From Alistipes sp. (GTDB lineage: Bacteria; Bacteroidota; Bacteroidia; Bacteroidales; Rikenellaceae), in NCBI GenBank assembly GCA_020026375.1, contig JAHHQN010000002.1, positions 62,001-126,000 on the forward strand: a DNA stretch of 64,000 nt. Direction: 5' to 3'. Both the position numbers and the translations under genes were made by a program. The notes below the pieces were generated by a model. That model ran no database searches. It saw only the letters and a program-made list of their open reading frames with translations, and had not been told where the DNA came from. This document shows positions 51,234 to 59,821 of this stretch, piece by piece (positions within the stretch are counted from its first letter, which is position 1; each line of letters opens with the position of its first letter).

Positions 51234-53354
51234 TTATTGCTGCTTGACATACTTGTCGAGCCACGAGAAGAACTCGCGGTTCCACACCATGGAGTTCTGG
51301 GGTTTGAAGACCTGGTGGGCCTCGTCTTCGAACTCCACCAGTCGGGTGGGTACACCCATCAGCTTGGCGGCGGTGAAGGCCTCGAGCGACTGGGTGTAGG
51401 GGATACGGAAGTCATACTCGCCGGTGATGATCAGAATGGGGGTGTCCCAGTTCTTCACGAATTTGTGGGGCGAGTTGGCGTAGGAGCGTTGTGCGGTGGC
51501 GTTCTCCTTGTCCCAGTATGCGCCGCCGTAGTCGTTGTTGACAAACCACAGCTCCTCGGTATGGCCGTACATCGAGTTGAAGTCGAAGATGCCGCAGTGC
51601 GAGATGAAGGCCTTGAAACGCTTCTGGTGGTGTCCGGCCAGGAAGTAGACCGAATAGCCGCCATACGATGCGCCCACGCAACCCATACGGTTCTCGTCGG
51701 CCCACTCCTCCTTGGCCACGTCGTCGATGGCCGAGAGGTAGTCTCTGATGTTCTGACCCGAGTAGTCGCCCGAAATCTGGTCGAGCCACTCCTGACCGAA
51801 CGAGGGCAGGCCGCGGCGGTTGGGGGCTACGACCACATAGCCCTGTGCGGCCATGAGCTGGAAGTTCCAGCGGTAGCTCCAGAACTGTGATACCACGCTC
51901 TGGGGGCCGCCCTGACAGTAGAGCAGCACGGGATATTTCTTCGAGGCGTCGAAGTCGGGAGGCAGAATCACCCAGGTGAGCATCTCCTTGCCGTCGGTGG
52001 TCTTCACCCAGCGCTTCTCGACCTTGCCCATCTTGATGTGCTTGTAGATTTCCTCGTTGACATTCGAGATGCGGGTCATCGAGCCGTCGTCGACACCCAC
52101 CTCGAAGAACTCGGTGGCCATCGAGATGGTGCATACCTCGGCCGCGATGCGGTCGTCGGCCATCGTGAAGGCGTTGATGTCGTGGTCACCCCTGGTCAGC
52201 ACCTCCACCTCCTTGTCGTCGAGCGAGATGCGGCAGATCTGATGGGTGGCCTCGATGGGCGAGATGAAGTAGAGTGTGGAGTTGTCTCTCCATACCACAT
52301 TGGTGGCGTTGTAGTCGAAATCCTCGGTCAGGTCCTCCATCTGGGCGGTCTGGCAGTCGTAGAGGAACAGACGCTCCTTATCCGACTCGTTGCCGGCGCG
52401 GCGCTGTGAGCGGAAGGCGATGTAGCGGTCGTCGGGCGACCATACGGGGTACTTGTCATAGCCGGGAAGGTTCGCCGCAGCCTCCTTTATCCCCACGGGC
52501 TTGCAGATGTTTTGGGTCTTGCCCGTGGCGGTGGAGTAGACGAAGATGTCGGAGTCGGTCGACACGGCATAGGCTGCACCCGTGAGGGGCTTCATGGTGT
52601 AGGCCAGCATGTCGCCGGCGTTGTTCCACGCGATTTCGGCCATGTCGAAATAGGGGGCCAGCGGAGCGTCCCAGGCCGACTTCTCGCCGATGATGTCGCG
52701 GCCTGCGGAGAGTTTCTCGCCGTTGAAGTCACCCACGAAGATGTGGAGATGTTCGCCCTCGTCCCAGTAGTCCCAGTGGCGTACCATCAAATCGTCGTAG
52801 ATGCGTGCCTTCGACTTGTCCATGTCCTTGTGAATGTCGCGGGAGCGGCGGTCGGCCACCTGCACACGCTGCACATACCAGGCCTTGTCGCCCGAGGGGG
52901 CGATGCCGAAGCCCTCCAAATCCTTGTCCAGCGACGAGAGCTGGGTGACGTTGTTGCCCTCGCGCGACATCTTCCACAACTGCACGGAGCCGCTTCTTCC
53001 CGAGAGGAAGTAAATCTGGGTGCCGTCGCTGCTCCACTGGGGGTTGAAGTTCGACGAGGTGTTGTCGGTGAGTCGGGTGGTGGCATGGGTGGTCATGTCC
53101 TCCAACCAGATGGTGCTCACACCGCGGTTTTCCGCCATGTTGTAGTCGGTGAGGGTGTAGAGCAGGGTCTGACCGTCGGGTGAGAGCGACGACGAGCCGG
53201 CGCGGCGCATCTTCCACATCACCTCGGGGGTCAGTCGGCCGTCGGCAATCTCCTGTTGAGTCAGCGCATTGTCGATGGTTAGGGGCTGGGGCGTCTGTTG
53301 ACAGCCGCACAACCCCAGGGTTGCAATAGCCATAGTGACGATGATTTTTTTCAT
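51234..53354 (-). CDS. S9 family prolyl oligopeptidase-like peptidase, lipoprotein
   Basis: A serine peptidase of about 706 residues. I use the ATG at 53354, giving the lipoprotein signal IIVTMAIATLGLCGC; an ATG six codons earlier is also possible. Residues 50-420 form a beta-propeller (TolB/DPP-type repeats, e.g. SLSPDGQTLLYTLTDYN). The alpha/beta-hydrolase follows, with the nucleophile serine in GASYGGYS, the aspartate in TGEYDFRIPY and the histidine in FEDEAHQVF. It probably cleaves dipeptides or oligopeptides outside the cytoplasm, as DPP-type enzymes of this phylum do. A single gene. Confidence 0.92.
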   Translation of the reverse strand: MKKIIVTMAIATLGLCGCQQTPQPLTIDNALTQQEIADGRLTPEVMWKMRRAGSSSLSPDGQTLLYTLTDYNMAENRGVSTIWLEDMTTHATTRLTDNTSSNFNPQWSSDGTQIYFLSGRSGSVQLWKMSREGNNVTQLSSLDKDLEGFGIAPSGDKAWYVQRVQVADRRSRDIHKDMDKSKARIYDDLMVRHWDYWDEGEHLHIFVGDFNGEKLSAGRDIIGEKSAWDAPLAPYFDMAEIAWNNAGDMLAYTMKPLTGAAYAVSTDSDIFVYSTATGKTQNICKPVGIKEAAANLPGYDKYPVWSPDDRYIAFRSQRRAGNESDKERLFLYDCQTAQMEDLTEDFDYNATNVVWRDNSTLYFISPIEATHQICRISLDDKEVEVLTRGDHDINAFTMADDRIAAEVCTISMATEFFEVGVDDGSMTRISNVNEEIYKHIKMGKVEKRWVKTTDGKEMLTWVILPPDFDASKKYPVLLYCQGGPQSVVSQFWSYRWNFQLMAAQGYVVVAPNRRGLPSFGQEWLDQISGDYSGQNIRDYLSAIDDVAKEEWADENRMGCVGASYGGYSVYFLAGHHQKRFKAFISHCGIFDFNSMYGHTEELWFVNNDYGGAYWDKENATAQRSYANSPHKFVKNWDTPILIITGEYDFRIPYTQSLEAFTAAKLMGVPTRLVEFEDEAHQVFKPQNSMVWNREFFSWLDKYVKQQ

Positions 53355-53384
53355 TTTCGTTGAGTATTTCATTTATTTATTGCG

Positions 53385-53392
53385 TACATTTG
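53385..53392 (+). promoter_or_regulatory. -7 box upstream of the NUDIX gene
   Basis: TACATTTG matches TAnnTTTG and would start a message with a leader of about 105 bases. The nearest TTG at -33 is 22 bases away, so the match is partial. Confidence 0.4.
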
Positions 53393-53505
53393 TAAAATAC
53401 TGAATACGGTGCGGTGGGAAGTAGCCCTGCACGACGACGTGGGTCGTGGGGACGGGGCCTTGCCACGGATTGGCCGTGTATTCGTCCAACAAACATTTAT
53501 CGATT

Positions 53506-54108
53506 ATGAATCATGTAGTCTATTTTGCCGACAAGTCGGTGGCCTTCACCCATCAGCCTTCCGGGGCGGAGGGGGTGTTCGTCATTTCCGACGACGGCTC
53601 GGTTTCGCGAAGCAAGGTAACGAAAATTCTTGAGACACACAAAAACTTGGAGGTCATAACTTCGGACCCCGATGCTGCATATCAGCGTTTTTCGGCGGAT
53701 TTCTTCTATGTGGAGGCTGCCGGTGGCGTGGTGGTGCGCGAGTCGGGCGAGTGGCTGATGATGCGCCGCTGGTCGCGATGGGATTTGCCCAAGGGGCATG
53801 TCGAGCCGGGCGAGAGCTACGAGGAGTGTGCCGTGAGGGAAATCAAGGAGGAGACGGGTGTCGACGGCGAGATTGTGCGTCCGTTGTGCGACACGCTCCA
53901 CGCCTACTTCTTCCCCAAGACCAACCGCTGGGAGCTGAAGCGTACCTATTGGTTCGAACTGCGCGAGCTGGAGGGCGGTGTGGCACAGCCTCAGAAAGAG
54001 GAGGGCATCGAGTCGGTGTCGTGGTGCGACGAACGTCAGGTAGCCGAGAATTACGAGGGCTGCTATCCCACGATTCGCCGTGTCATCGGCTGCATGCGCA
54101 ACAGATAG
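53506..54108 (+). CDS. NUDIX hydrolase
   Basis: A 200-residue protein with a complete NUDIX box (G-x5-E-x7-R-E-x2-E-E-x-G: GHVEPGESYEECAVREIKEE then TGV), which binds Mg2+ and cleaves nucleoside-diphosphate-linked substrates. About 65 N-terminal residues precede the NUDIX fold and contain no recognised domain. I use the ATG at 53506 (MNHVVYFADKSVAF); the frame extends upstream but lacks a better start. The substrate cannot be told. It is a single gene followed by terminator hairpins. Confidence 0.9.
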   Translation: MNHVVYFADKSVAFTHQPSGAEGVFVISDDGSVSRSKVTKILETHKNLEVITSDPDAAYQRFSADFFYVEAAGGVVVRESGEWLMMRRWSRWDLPKGHVEPGESYEECAVREIKEETGVDGEIVRPLCDTLHAYFFPKTNRWELKRTYWFELRELEGGVAQPQKEEGIESVSWCDERQVAENYEGCYPTIRRVIGCMRNR

Positions 54109-54136
54109 TCCGTGTTGCGAACGATACGGAAGACGC

Positions 54137-54180
54137 AACGGAGCCGCCCTGCATTGAGGGGCGGCTCCGTTGTTTCTTCC
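54137..54180 (+). terminator. Terminator after the NUDIX gene
   Basis: AACGGAGCCGCCC pairs with GGGCGGCTCCGTT (13 pairs) and is followed by GTTTCTT, a moderate U tract. The rest of the 302-base gap up to ppiD holds no gene that I can support. Confidence 0.65.
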
Positions 54181-54337
54181 CGGCTGAGATGTGTTGTCGG
54201 GTGTGGCGGTGAGAAAGGTAGCGGGGGCATTTCCCGTTCGGTTGTCGTTTCCGTATCGCCGTCCGTTTGTCCGTCTGTCCGGTGCGTCGGTGGACTTCGG
54301 CCCTTCTGGTGTCGATGCAGAAGATGGTAGTGATGCA

Positions 54338-54373
54338 AAAAAGGAGCGACCCTTCACAAGGTCGCTCCTTTTT
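54338..54373. terminator. Bidirectional terminator at the ppiD end
   Basis: AAAAAGGAGCGACC pairs with GGTCGCTCCTTTTT (14 pairs, eight-base loop), with T runs on both strands. It lies 38 bases after the ppiD stop (minus strand). Confidence 0.85.
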
Positions 54374-54411
54374 ATCTGTTCCCTCTTGCGAGGGGAAGGT
54401 TTGTCGGCGGT

Positions 54412-56433
54412 TTAGAAGTACTTGCCGCGGAGGTCCTGCATCTCCGACATCTCCTGCACGGCAGGAACGCAGAAACGCTGTGCCATACCCTCGGCTACGG
54501 CCTGAAGGCGAACCTGCTCGCCCTCTGCGGTCTTCTCACCGTTCTTCTCCACGTTGTCCACCTGGAAGACATAGAGACCGGTGAAGCCCTTGACGGGAGC
54601 CGATACGGCCTTGTTCTCATCGAGTGCGATGGCACCGATTACGCGAGGCTCCATACCGATACCCTCGGTGTAGTAGGCACCCAGAGTAACGTCCTTGAAG
54701 TTCTCGACAGTGGTACCGAGGCTCTTGGCCTGCTCCTCGAGGGTGCTGCCCGAAAGCTGGTTCTTGATGTAGTCGAACTTCTTGTCGCGCATGAGCATCA
54801 TCTTGATTTGTGCGGTGACCTTCTCTACGGGAGTGTACTCCTCGTTGTCAATCTCAGTGAGAATGGCCACAACGTAGTCGTTGCCCACCTTGAAAATCTC
54901 CGATACGTTGCCCTCCTCGGCACCGTAAGCCCAGCGTACCACCTCACGCGAATCTTCCAGACCGCGGAGTGTGCGCTCGCCCTGGCTGAGGGTGGCTACA
55001 CGGGGAGTGATGGCTGCTTCGTTGGCTGCCTCGTTGAACGAGTCAGCGTCCTTGGCCTTCACGGTGAAGGTACCGGCCTGGTTGTGGAGGTTCTTGCGAG
55101 TAGCCTCCGAAGCCACAACGGGGTAGGTGATCGAAGCCACCTGGATATGCTTGCTGGGCTTGTCGGCGCGGTAAATCTGCATGATCTGAATGGTGCTGCC
55201 CGAGTTGATGGTCACCACGTCGCCCTTCTTGGCCTCGGCCAAAGGAGCCACGAACTCGCCCGAGAACGACGAGAAGGGAAGTACACCCACCTCACCGCCT
55301 GTAGCGCGGGTCTGTGCCATGGAGTGCTGTGCGGCCAGCTCTGCAAAGTTGGCACCCTTCTTGATGGCGGCAACAAGGCTGTCGGCCAGTTCCTTCTGCT
55401 CGTAGGAGAGAACGATGTGGCGGATACCCAGCGAGTCGGGAGCCATCTTGGTGTCCAGCACACGCGACATGGTCCACTCGTTGTTCTTCAGCACGGGACC
55501 GTAGGTCTTGCCGGCGTTGAGAGCCTCGGCCTCCTCGGTCGAGAGCTGTGCGTTGGTGTAGTAGGTGTCGGAGATGTGGCCGTTGCGGTTCTTGCGCACG
55601 AAGGTCTTGACATCATCGGTTGCGGCGAACTCCTCGCCTACACCCATGACGGTCTTCTCGAGGTTCTCCATGTCGGCATCGGTAGGCTCTACATCGAATA
55701 CCACATACTTCAGCGTGCGGTTGGGCAGCTGCTTGAACTGGTTGATGTGCGAGGTGTAGTAGCTCTGGATATCGCTGTTCGAGATGTTGATGAGCGAATC
55801 GGGTACCGAGCTGAACTTCTTGGCTACCCAGCGGCCCGACTTCTTCTCATTGCTCTTCAGTGCCTCGGCCACCTCGAGCTTGTTGGCGAACACGCCACCC
55901 TTAATCAGGCCGAAATACTTCTGGTAGAGGTACTCCAGACGTGCCTGCTCGTTGATCTGCTGCCACATGTTCATTGCCTGGGGGTTGCGGCTTGCCTGTG
56001 AGAGGAAGTCGCTCACGGCGTCCTGACGGTACTGGCCGGTTGCGGGATCGGTGAAGTAAGCGCTGAAAACCTGTGTGGGAATCTGACCGTTGAGTATTGC
56101 GATACGCTCGGGTTCGGTGATAGCCAGACCCAGGTCCTCGAAACCGGGAGTCATGACATACTGGCTGAAGAGGCTCTGCCATACGGCGTTGGCCAACATG
56201 TCGGACTGCTGATCGTTGCTCTCCTGAACGTTCTGGGTCTCCTTGATCTGTTCGTAGAGTTTGTAGTACTCCGAGTAGTTGATGGACTTGCCATCGATGA
56301 CACCAACCTTGGGGTCATTGCCTGAGAAGCCCATTTCGGTTCTCAGAGAGAAGATGAATGCCAAGAGGGCAAGTGCTATGACTACCGACAGCACTACGCC
56401 AAACTTGGTGCGTAAAGTGTTTAAACTTGCCAT
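54412..56433 (-). CDS. ppiD: Periplasmic peptidyl-prolyl isomerase, PpiD/SurA-like
   Basis: A 673-residue membrane-anchored foldase. One N-terminal membrane helix (about 11-29, FGVVLSVVIALALLAFIFS) leads to a SurA-type N-terminal chaperone domain, and a parvulin domain follows (about 330-430: GIRHIVLSYEQKELADSL, FAELAAQHSMA, GGEVGVLPFSS). A second, weaker parvulin-like C-terminal region resembles the Bacteroidota form. It probably assists outer-membrane protein folding. It is the last gene of the mfd cluster but has its own promoter-like sequence in the 75-base gap before it. Confidence 0.9.
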   Translation of the reverse strand: MASLNTLRTKFGVVLSVVIALALLAFIFSLRTEMGFSGNDPKVGVIDGKSINYSEYYKLYEQIKETQNVQESNDQQSDMLANAVWQSLFSQYVMTPGFEDLGLAITEPERIAILNGQIPTQVFSAYFTDPATGQYRQDAVSDFLSQASRNPQAMNMWQQINEQARLEYLYQKYFGLIKGGVFANKLEVAEALKSNEKKSGRWVAKKFSSVPDSLINISNSDIQSYYTSHINQFKQLPNRTLKYVVFDVEPTDADMENLEKTVMGVGEEFAATDDVKTFVRKNRNGHISDTYYTNAQLSTEEAEALNAGKTYGPVLKNNEWTMSRVLDTKMAPDSLGIRHIVLSYEQKELADSLVAAIKKGANFAELAAQHSMAQTRATGGEVGVLPFSSFSGEFVAPLAEAKKGDVVTINSGSTIQIMQIYRADKPSKHIQVASITYPVVASEATRKNLHNQAGTFTVKAKDADSFNEAANEAAITPRVATLSQGERTLRGLEDSREVVRWAYGAEEGNVSEIFKVGNDYVVAILTEIDNEEYTPVEKVTAQIKMMLMRDKKFDYIKNQLSGSTLEEQAKSLGTTVENFKDVTLGAYYTEGIGMEPRVIGAIALDENKAVSAPVKGFTGLYVFQVDNVEKNGEKTAEGEQVRLQAVAEGMAQRFCVPAVQEMSEMQDLRGKYF

Positions 56434-56472
56434 ATAAATTAGTTATTATCGTATAATTTCGTTATGAGCAGT

Positions 56473-56503
56473 CAAAGGTAATAAATTTCGTGGATAATAT
56501 AAA
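56473..56503 (-). promoter_or_regulatory. Promoter of ppiD
   Basis: On the minus strand, TACCTTTG (56480-56473) fits the -7 consensus; TTTA 19 bases upstream differs from TTTG in one base. It is placed about 40 bases before the start codon. Confidence 0.55.
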
Positions 56504-56508
56504 TAATA

Positions 56509-57771
56509 TTACAATTTTTTTATCCTTGCCAATTCGATGCGTGAGCGGGTTGTCCGCAGGATTCTAAGTTGTAAATTATCAACTACTACGGTCTCTCCCG
56601 TGGTGGGGATTCCCTCGTAGTTGAAGATGATGAATCCGGCCAGTGTCTCGTACTCCCTGCTTTCGGGAATGCCCAGTGCGTACTTCTCGTTGAGGTATTT
56701 CACCTCGTGGCGGCACGACAGCACATACTCGTCGGGACCCACCTGTTTTTCGGTGAGGTCGGCCACGTCGTGTTCGTCCTCAATCTCGCCGAAAATCTGC
56801 TCCAGCACGTCCTCCAGCGAGATGACGCCGGCCGTGCCGCCGAACTCGTCGATGACCACGGCAATGTTGCTGCGGTGCTTGATGAAGTTCTGCAACACCA
56901 GTTGCAGGGGCATGGTTTCGGGGACGAAGTTCACCTGCATCATCACCTCCTCGATGCTCTTGGGACGGGTGAACAGCATCTTGGAGTTGACATAGCCGAT
57001 GATGTTGTCGATGTTGTTGCGCCACACGAAGATACGTGAGAACTTGGTGTCGACGAATCGTGCGGTGAGCTGTTCGATGGAGGTGTCGTCGATGTCGACG
57101 GCCTCGATGTCCACACGCGGAATCATGCAGTCCCTCACACGCTGGTCGGCGAAGTCGAGAGCGTTCTGAAAGAGCTTGATTTCGTTGTCCGAGTCGGGGT
57201 GCTGCTCCGTGGTGTTGGCGTCGAGCAGGGCGGCCAGGTCGTCGCGGTTGAATATCTGGCTCTGGGGCTGCTCCTCGGCCTTGTTGCCCGTGAGCCAGAG
57301 AATGCCGTGGGAGAGCATGGTGGTAAATCGGGCGATGGGGTAGAGCAGCAGGTAGAAGAACAGAATGACGGGCGAGAAGACGCGGTAATAGAAATTGGGG
57401 TTGTTGCGGAAGACGGTCTTGGGCAGAAACTCCGCAAAGAAGATGATAATGATGGTCGACACCGCGGTCTCGACAGCCACCGAGCCGGCCTCGGTGATAC
57501 CCTCCCAGCCCATCAGGCGGAAGAGGCCTCTCAACAGCAGCGACATGCTCAGCGAGTAGATGACCAGTGCGATGTTGTTGCCCACCAGTATGGTGGTGAT
57601 GTATTGGCCGGGGTTGTGGGCGAAGATGTCGGCTATGCGGTCGAACATATGGTTCTGCTTGCGGTCAATCTCCAGTTTGAGACGGTTCTTGCTCGTGAAG
57701 GCAATCTCCATACCCGAAAAGAAGGCTGACAGCAGCAGCATCACCAATATGAGGATTATCGATGTAATCAT
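56509..57771 (-). CDS. CNNM/CorC-type membrane protein with CBS domains
   Basis: A 420-residue protein with an N-terminal DUF21 (CNNM) transmembrane domain (about 1-150, four hydrophobic segments), two CBS domains (about 205-330, e.g. FVDTKFSRIFVWRNNIDN, VVIDEFGGTAGVISLEDV) and a C-terminal CorC/HlyC domain. The family is often labelled hemolysin but its members act mainly in Mg2+/Co2+ homeostasis. It lies between lptC (9 bases upstream) and ppiD. Confidence 0.92.
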   Translation of the reverse strand: MITSIILILVMLLLSAFFSGMEIAFTSKNRLKLEIDRKQNHMFDRIADIFAHNPGQYITTILVGNNIALVIYSLSMSLLLRGLFRLMGWEGITEAGSVAVETAVSTIIIIFFAEFLPKTVFRNNPNFYYRVFSPVILFFYLLLYPIARFTTMLSHGILWLTGNKAEEQPQSQIFNRDDLAALLDANTTEQHPDSDNEIKLFQNALDFADQRVRDCMIPRVDIEAVDIDDTSIEQLTARFVDTKFSRIFVWRNNIDNIIGYVNSKMLFTRPKSIEEVMMQVNFVPETMPLQLVLQNFIKHRSNIAVVIDEFGGTAGVISLEDVLEQIFGEIEDEHDVADLTEKQVGPDEYVLSCRHEVKYLNEKYALGIPESREYETLAGFIIFNYEGIPTTGETVVVDNLQLRILRTTRSRIELARIKKL

Positions 57772-57780
57772 TATCGTTCT

Positions 57781-58431
57781 TTAGTTTTTTTGCGTTGTGT
57801 CGTTCTGCGACGACTCCCTGCGGGGGGTCTTTCCGCCGTCGGTCTTGCTGCCGGGCAGCGGTACGTTCTGGAATTCCGAGCGGCCGTTGCCGTGACGGAA
57901 CCTCCACTGGGTGAACTCCTCGTTGGACTCGAATCCCTCGCCGATACACTCGTGGCGGCCCTGTCCCATCACCACCTTCGAATCCACATTAGAGTAGATC
58001 TTCTTGGTCTGGGCATTCCAGTAGAGCTGCTGGGTGTAGAGGCGTTTGCCGTCGGACTTGGTGACCACCACATCGCCCTTGGCCTCCCAGAGCTGGCGCT
58101 CCTTGTAGTAGATGGCGTAGTTGGCCGTCAGCACCACGTCGACCGTCGAGAGCGAGTCGTCCTGATAGGTGGTGATGGTCACCCCCTTGCGGAACTCCTG
58201 ATAGGGTTCGCGTGCCTGGCTGTAACCCTCCATCAGAGGGGTGGTGAAGTGGTAGGAACGGCGGCCGTTCTGCGACATGACAATCGACAGGTCCTCGCAG
58301 TATTCGGTCATCTTGCCCTCGTCGAGTTCGGGGAGTCGGGTCGCTTTGCCGCTTTCACACGAAAATAGCAAGATAGCACTCCCCAATAAGGAGAGTGCTA
58401 CCATTATATTTGATTTCACACGCTTTGGCAT
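57781..58431 (-). CDS. lptC: LPS export protein LptC
   Basis: Component of the LPS transport bridge between the inner and outer membranes. The 216-residue protein has an N-terminal anchor that looks like a lipoprotein signal here (LLGSAILLFSC) rather than the membrane helix of E. coli LptC. It contains the beta-jellyroll segments typical of the family: VDVVLTANYAIYYKERQLWE, GDVVVTKSDGKRLYTQQLYW and KVVMGQGRHECIGEGFE. A polar C-terminal tail follows. It lies between a TPR protein and a CNNM/CorC protein. LptB, F and G are not in the window. Confidence 0.88.
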   Translation of the reverse strand: MPKRVKSNIMVALSLLGSAILLFSCESGKATRLPELDEGKMTEYCEDLSIVMSQNGRRSYHFTTPLMEGYSQAREPYQEFRKGVTITTYQDDSLSTVDVVLTANYAIYYKERQLWEAKGDVVVTKSDGKRLYTQQLYWNAQTKKIYSNVDSKVVMGQGRHECIGEGFESNEEFTQWRFRHGNGRSEFQNVPLPGSKTDGGKTPRRESSQNDTTQKN

Positions 58432-58449
58432 GTTGCTCTATGTCGGGGA

Positions 58450-59790
58450 TTACTTGCGTGAGCGCACTACGGTCGAGATACCGCGGGCGGTACCGCAGTT
58501 GACGGTGTAGTGTGCGCCGTCCTTCAGCTCGTTGAAGAAGCACTCCTCCGAGTTGGGGAAACGGTTGTAGTAAGCGTTCAGCGAAGCCTTGGCAGCGGTC
58601 ATGTACTCCGAATCCTCGGGCAGCAGCTCCACAGCCTTTGCCATGGTGTCGTAAGCCACCCAGAAGGTAGCCTGCCCCGAGAAACCGCCGCAGTGGCCGG
58701 CCGATACACCGTAGCACTGTGCCAGTACGAAGTAGGGTACACCGTCCTCGGGGTTCAGGTCGCGTGCGTTGCGGGCAGCCTCGGCAGCCTCGGGAATGTT
58801 GTTGGCAACCAGACCCACCAGTGCGATGCGCACGTAGAGCTGCTGACGCTCGGCGTCGTCCTTCTCCACGGCCAGAGCCTCCTTGAGGTAGGTGGTGGCC
58901 TTCTCGTAGTCACCCTTGTTCTGGAAACCCTGAGCCAGGAACATGGCGGTCTCCGACGAGGGCTTTACTGCGTAGTACTTCTCGGCGATGTTGAAGTAGA
59001 AGTCGCCGTCGCACTTTGCGCGCGACATCAGAGCCACGGCCTGCGAGAGGACGTCAACATCATCGGGAGCGGCAGCCAGTTTCTTGGTGAAGAGGGCCTC
59101 GAGGTTCTCGCAGCTGGCGGCACCACTCAGACCGAATGCTGCATCGAACTGCGACTTGTACTCGCTGTTGGCGGGGTTGGCCTCCAGGTAGGGGGTCAGA
59201 CGGTCGTACTCGGCAATCAACTCCTCGGGCATCACCTCGTCGGTGTTCTTGTAGTCCTCGCAGAGGTTGCTGAAGTAAGCCACGATGGTCTCGGGATCGG
59301 TGTTCTGGCCACCGGCCTCGATTGCCTCGCGGAAAGCCTTGCGGATACCTGCACGGTCATCGGGACGGTAGGTCAGATACTCGCGGGCCTTACGGTCGAG
59401 AATGTAGGCGGTACCCTGCTTGCGGCTGTTGCCGAAGTACTGGTTACGCAGGTCGTAGATCAGCAGCAGAGAGTCTACATATACGTTCTTCTCGGCTACG
59501 CTCTTGGCGCGGTTGATTTTGTTCTTATATACGGTTGCACCACGCTGGTAGATGCTGACAGAAGCCTTGGGGCAGTGGTCGAGCAGCTCCTTGAGGTAGT
59601 GCGAAGCGGCCTGGTAGTCGCGGTTTTCGCACGACTCCTTCAGGAAGTTGGAGTTCTGAATGTTCTGGAGACGTTCTTCATTGGTCTCACCCCACTTTGC
59701 GTACTGGGGGGCGCTAAAGTCCTGCTGTGCGATTGCTGATGTTGCAACGAATGCAGATGCAGCTACGAGCAAAAATTTAATGGTTTTCAT
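58450..59790 (-). CDS. Periplasmic TPR-repeat protein
   Basis: A 446-residue exported protein (signal KFLLVAASAFVATSAIA) with several tetratricopeptide-like helical repeats in the C-terminal half, e.g. AMFLAQGFQNKGDYEKATTY and VRIALVGLVANNIPEAAEAA. The N-terminal half has conserved-looking cysteines (SCENRDYQAA, HCPKAS). It probably acts as a scaffold in the periplasm, perhaps in envelope assembly as its neighbours do. It lies 31 bases after the FadL-like gene and 18 before lptC. Confidence 0.85.
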   Translation of the reverse strand: MKTIKFLLVAASAFVATSAIAQQDFSAPQYAKWGETNEERLQNIQNSNFLKESCENRDYQAASHYLKELLDHCPKASVSIYQRGATVYKNKINRAKSVAEKNVYVDSLLLIYDLRNQYFGNSRKQGTAYILDRKAREYLTYRPDDRAGIRKAFREAIEAGGQNTDPETIVAYFSNLCEDYKNTDEVMPEELIAEYDRLTPYLEANPANSEYKSQFDAAFGLSGAASCENLEALFTKKLAAAPDDVDVLSQAVALMSRAKCDGDFYFNIAEKYYAVKPSSETAMFLAQGFQNKGDYEKATTYLKEALAVEKDDAERQQLYVRIALVGLVANNIPEAAEAARNARDLNPEDGVPYFVLAQCYGVSAGHCGGFSGQATFWVAYDTMAKAVELLPEDSEYMTAAKASLNAYYNRFPNSEECFFNELKDGAHYTVNCGTARGISTVVRSRK

Positions 59791-59821
59791 CGGTAGATTA
59801 AATTATGTTGTTTTTTTTGTT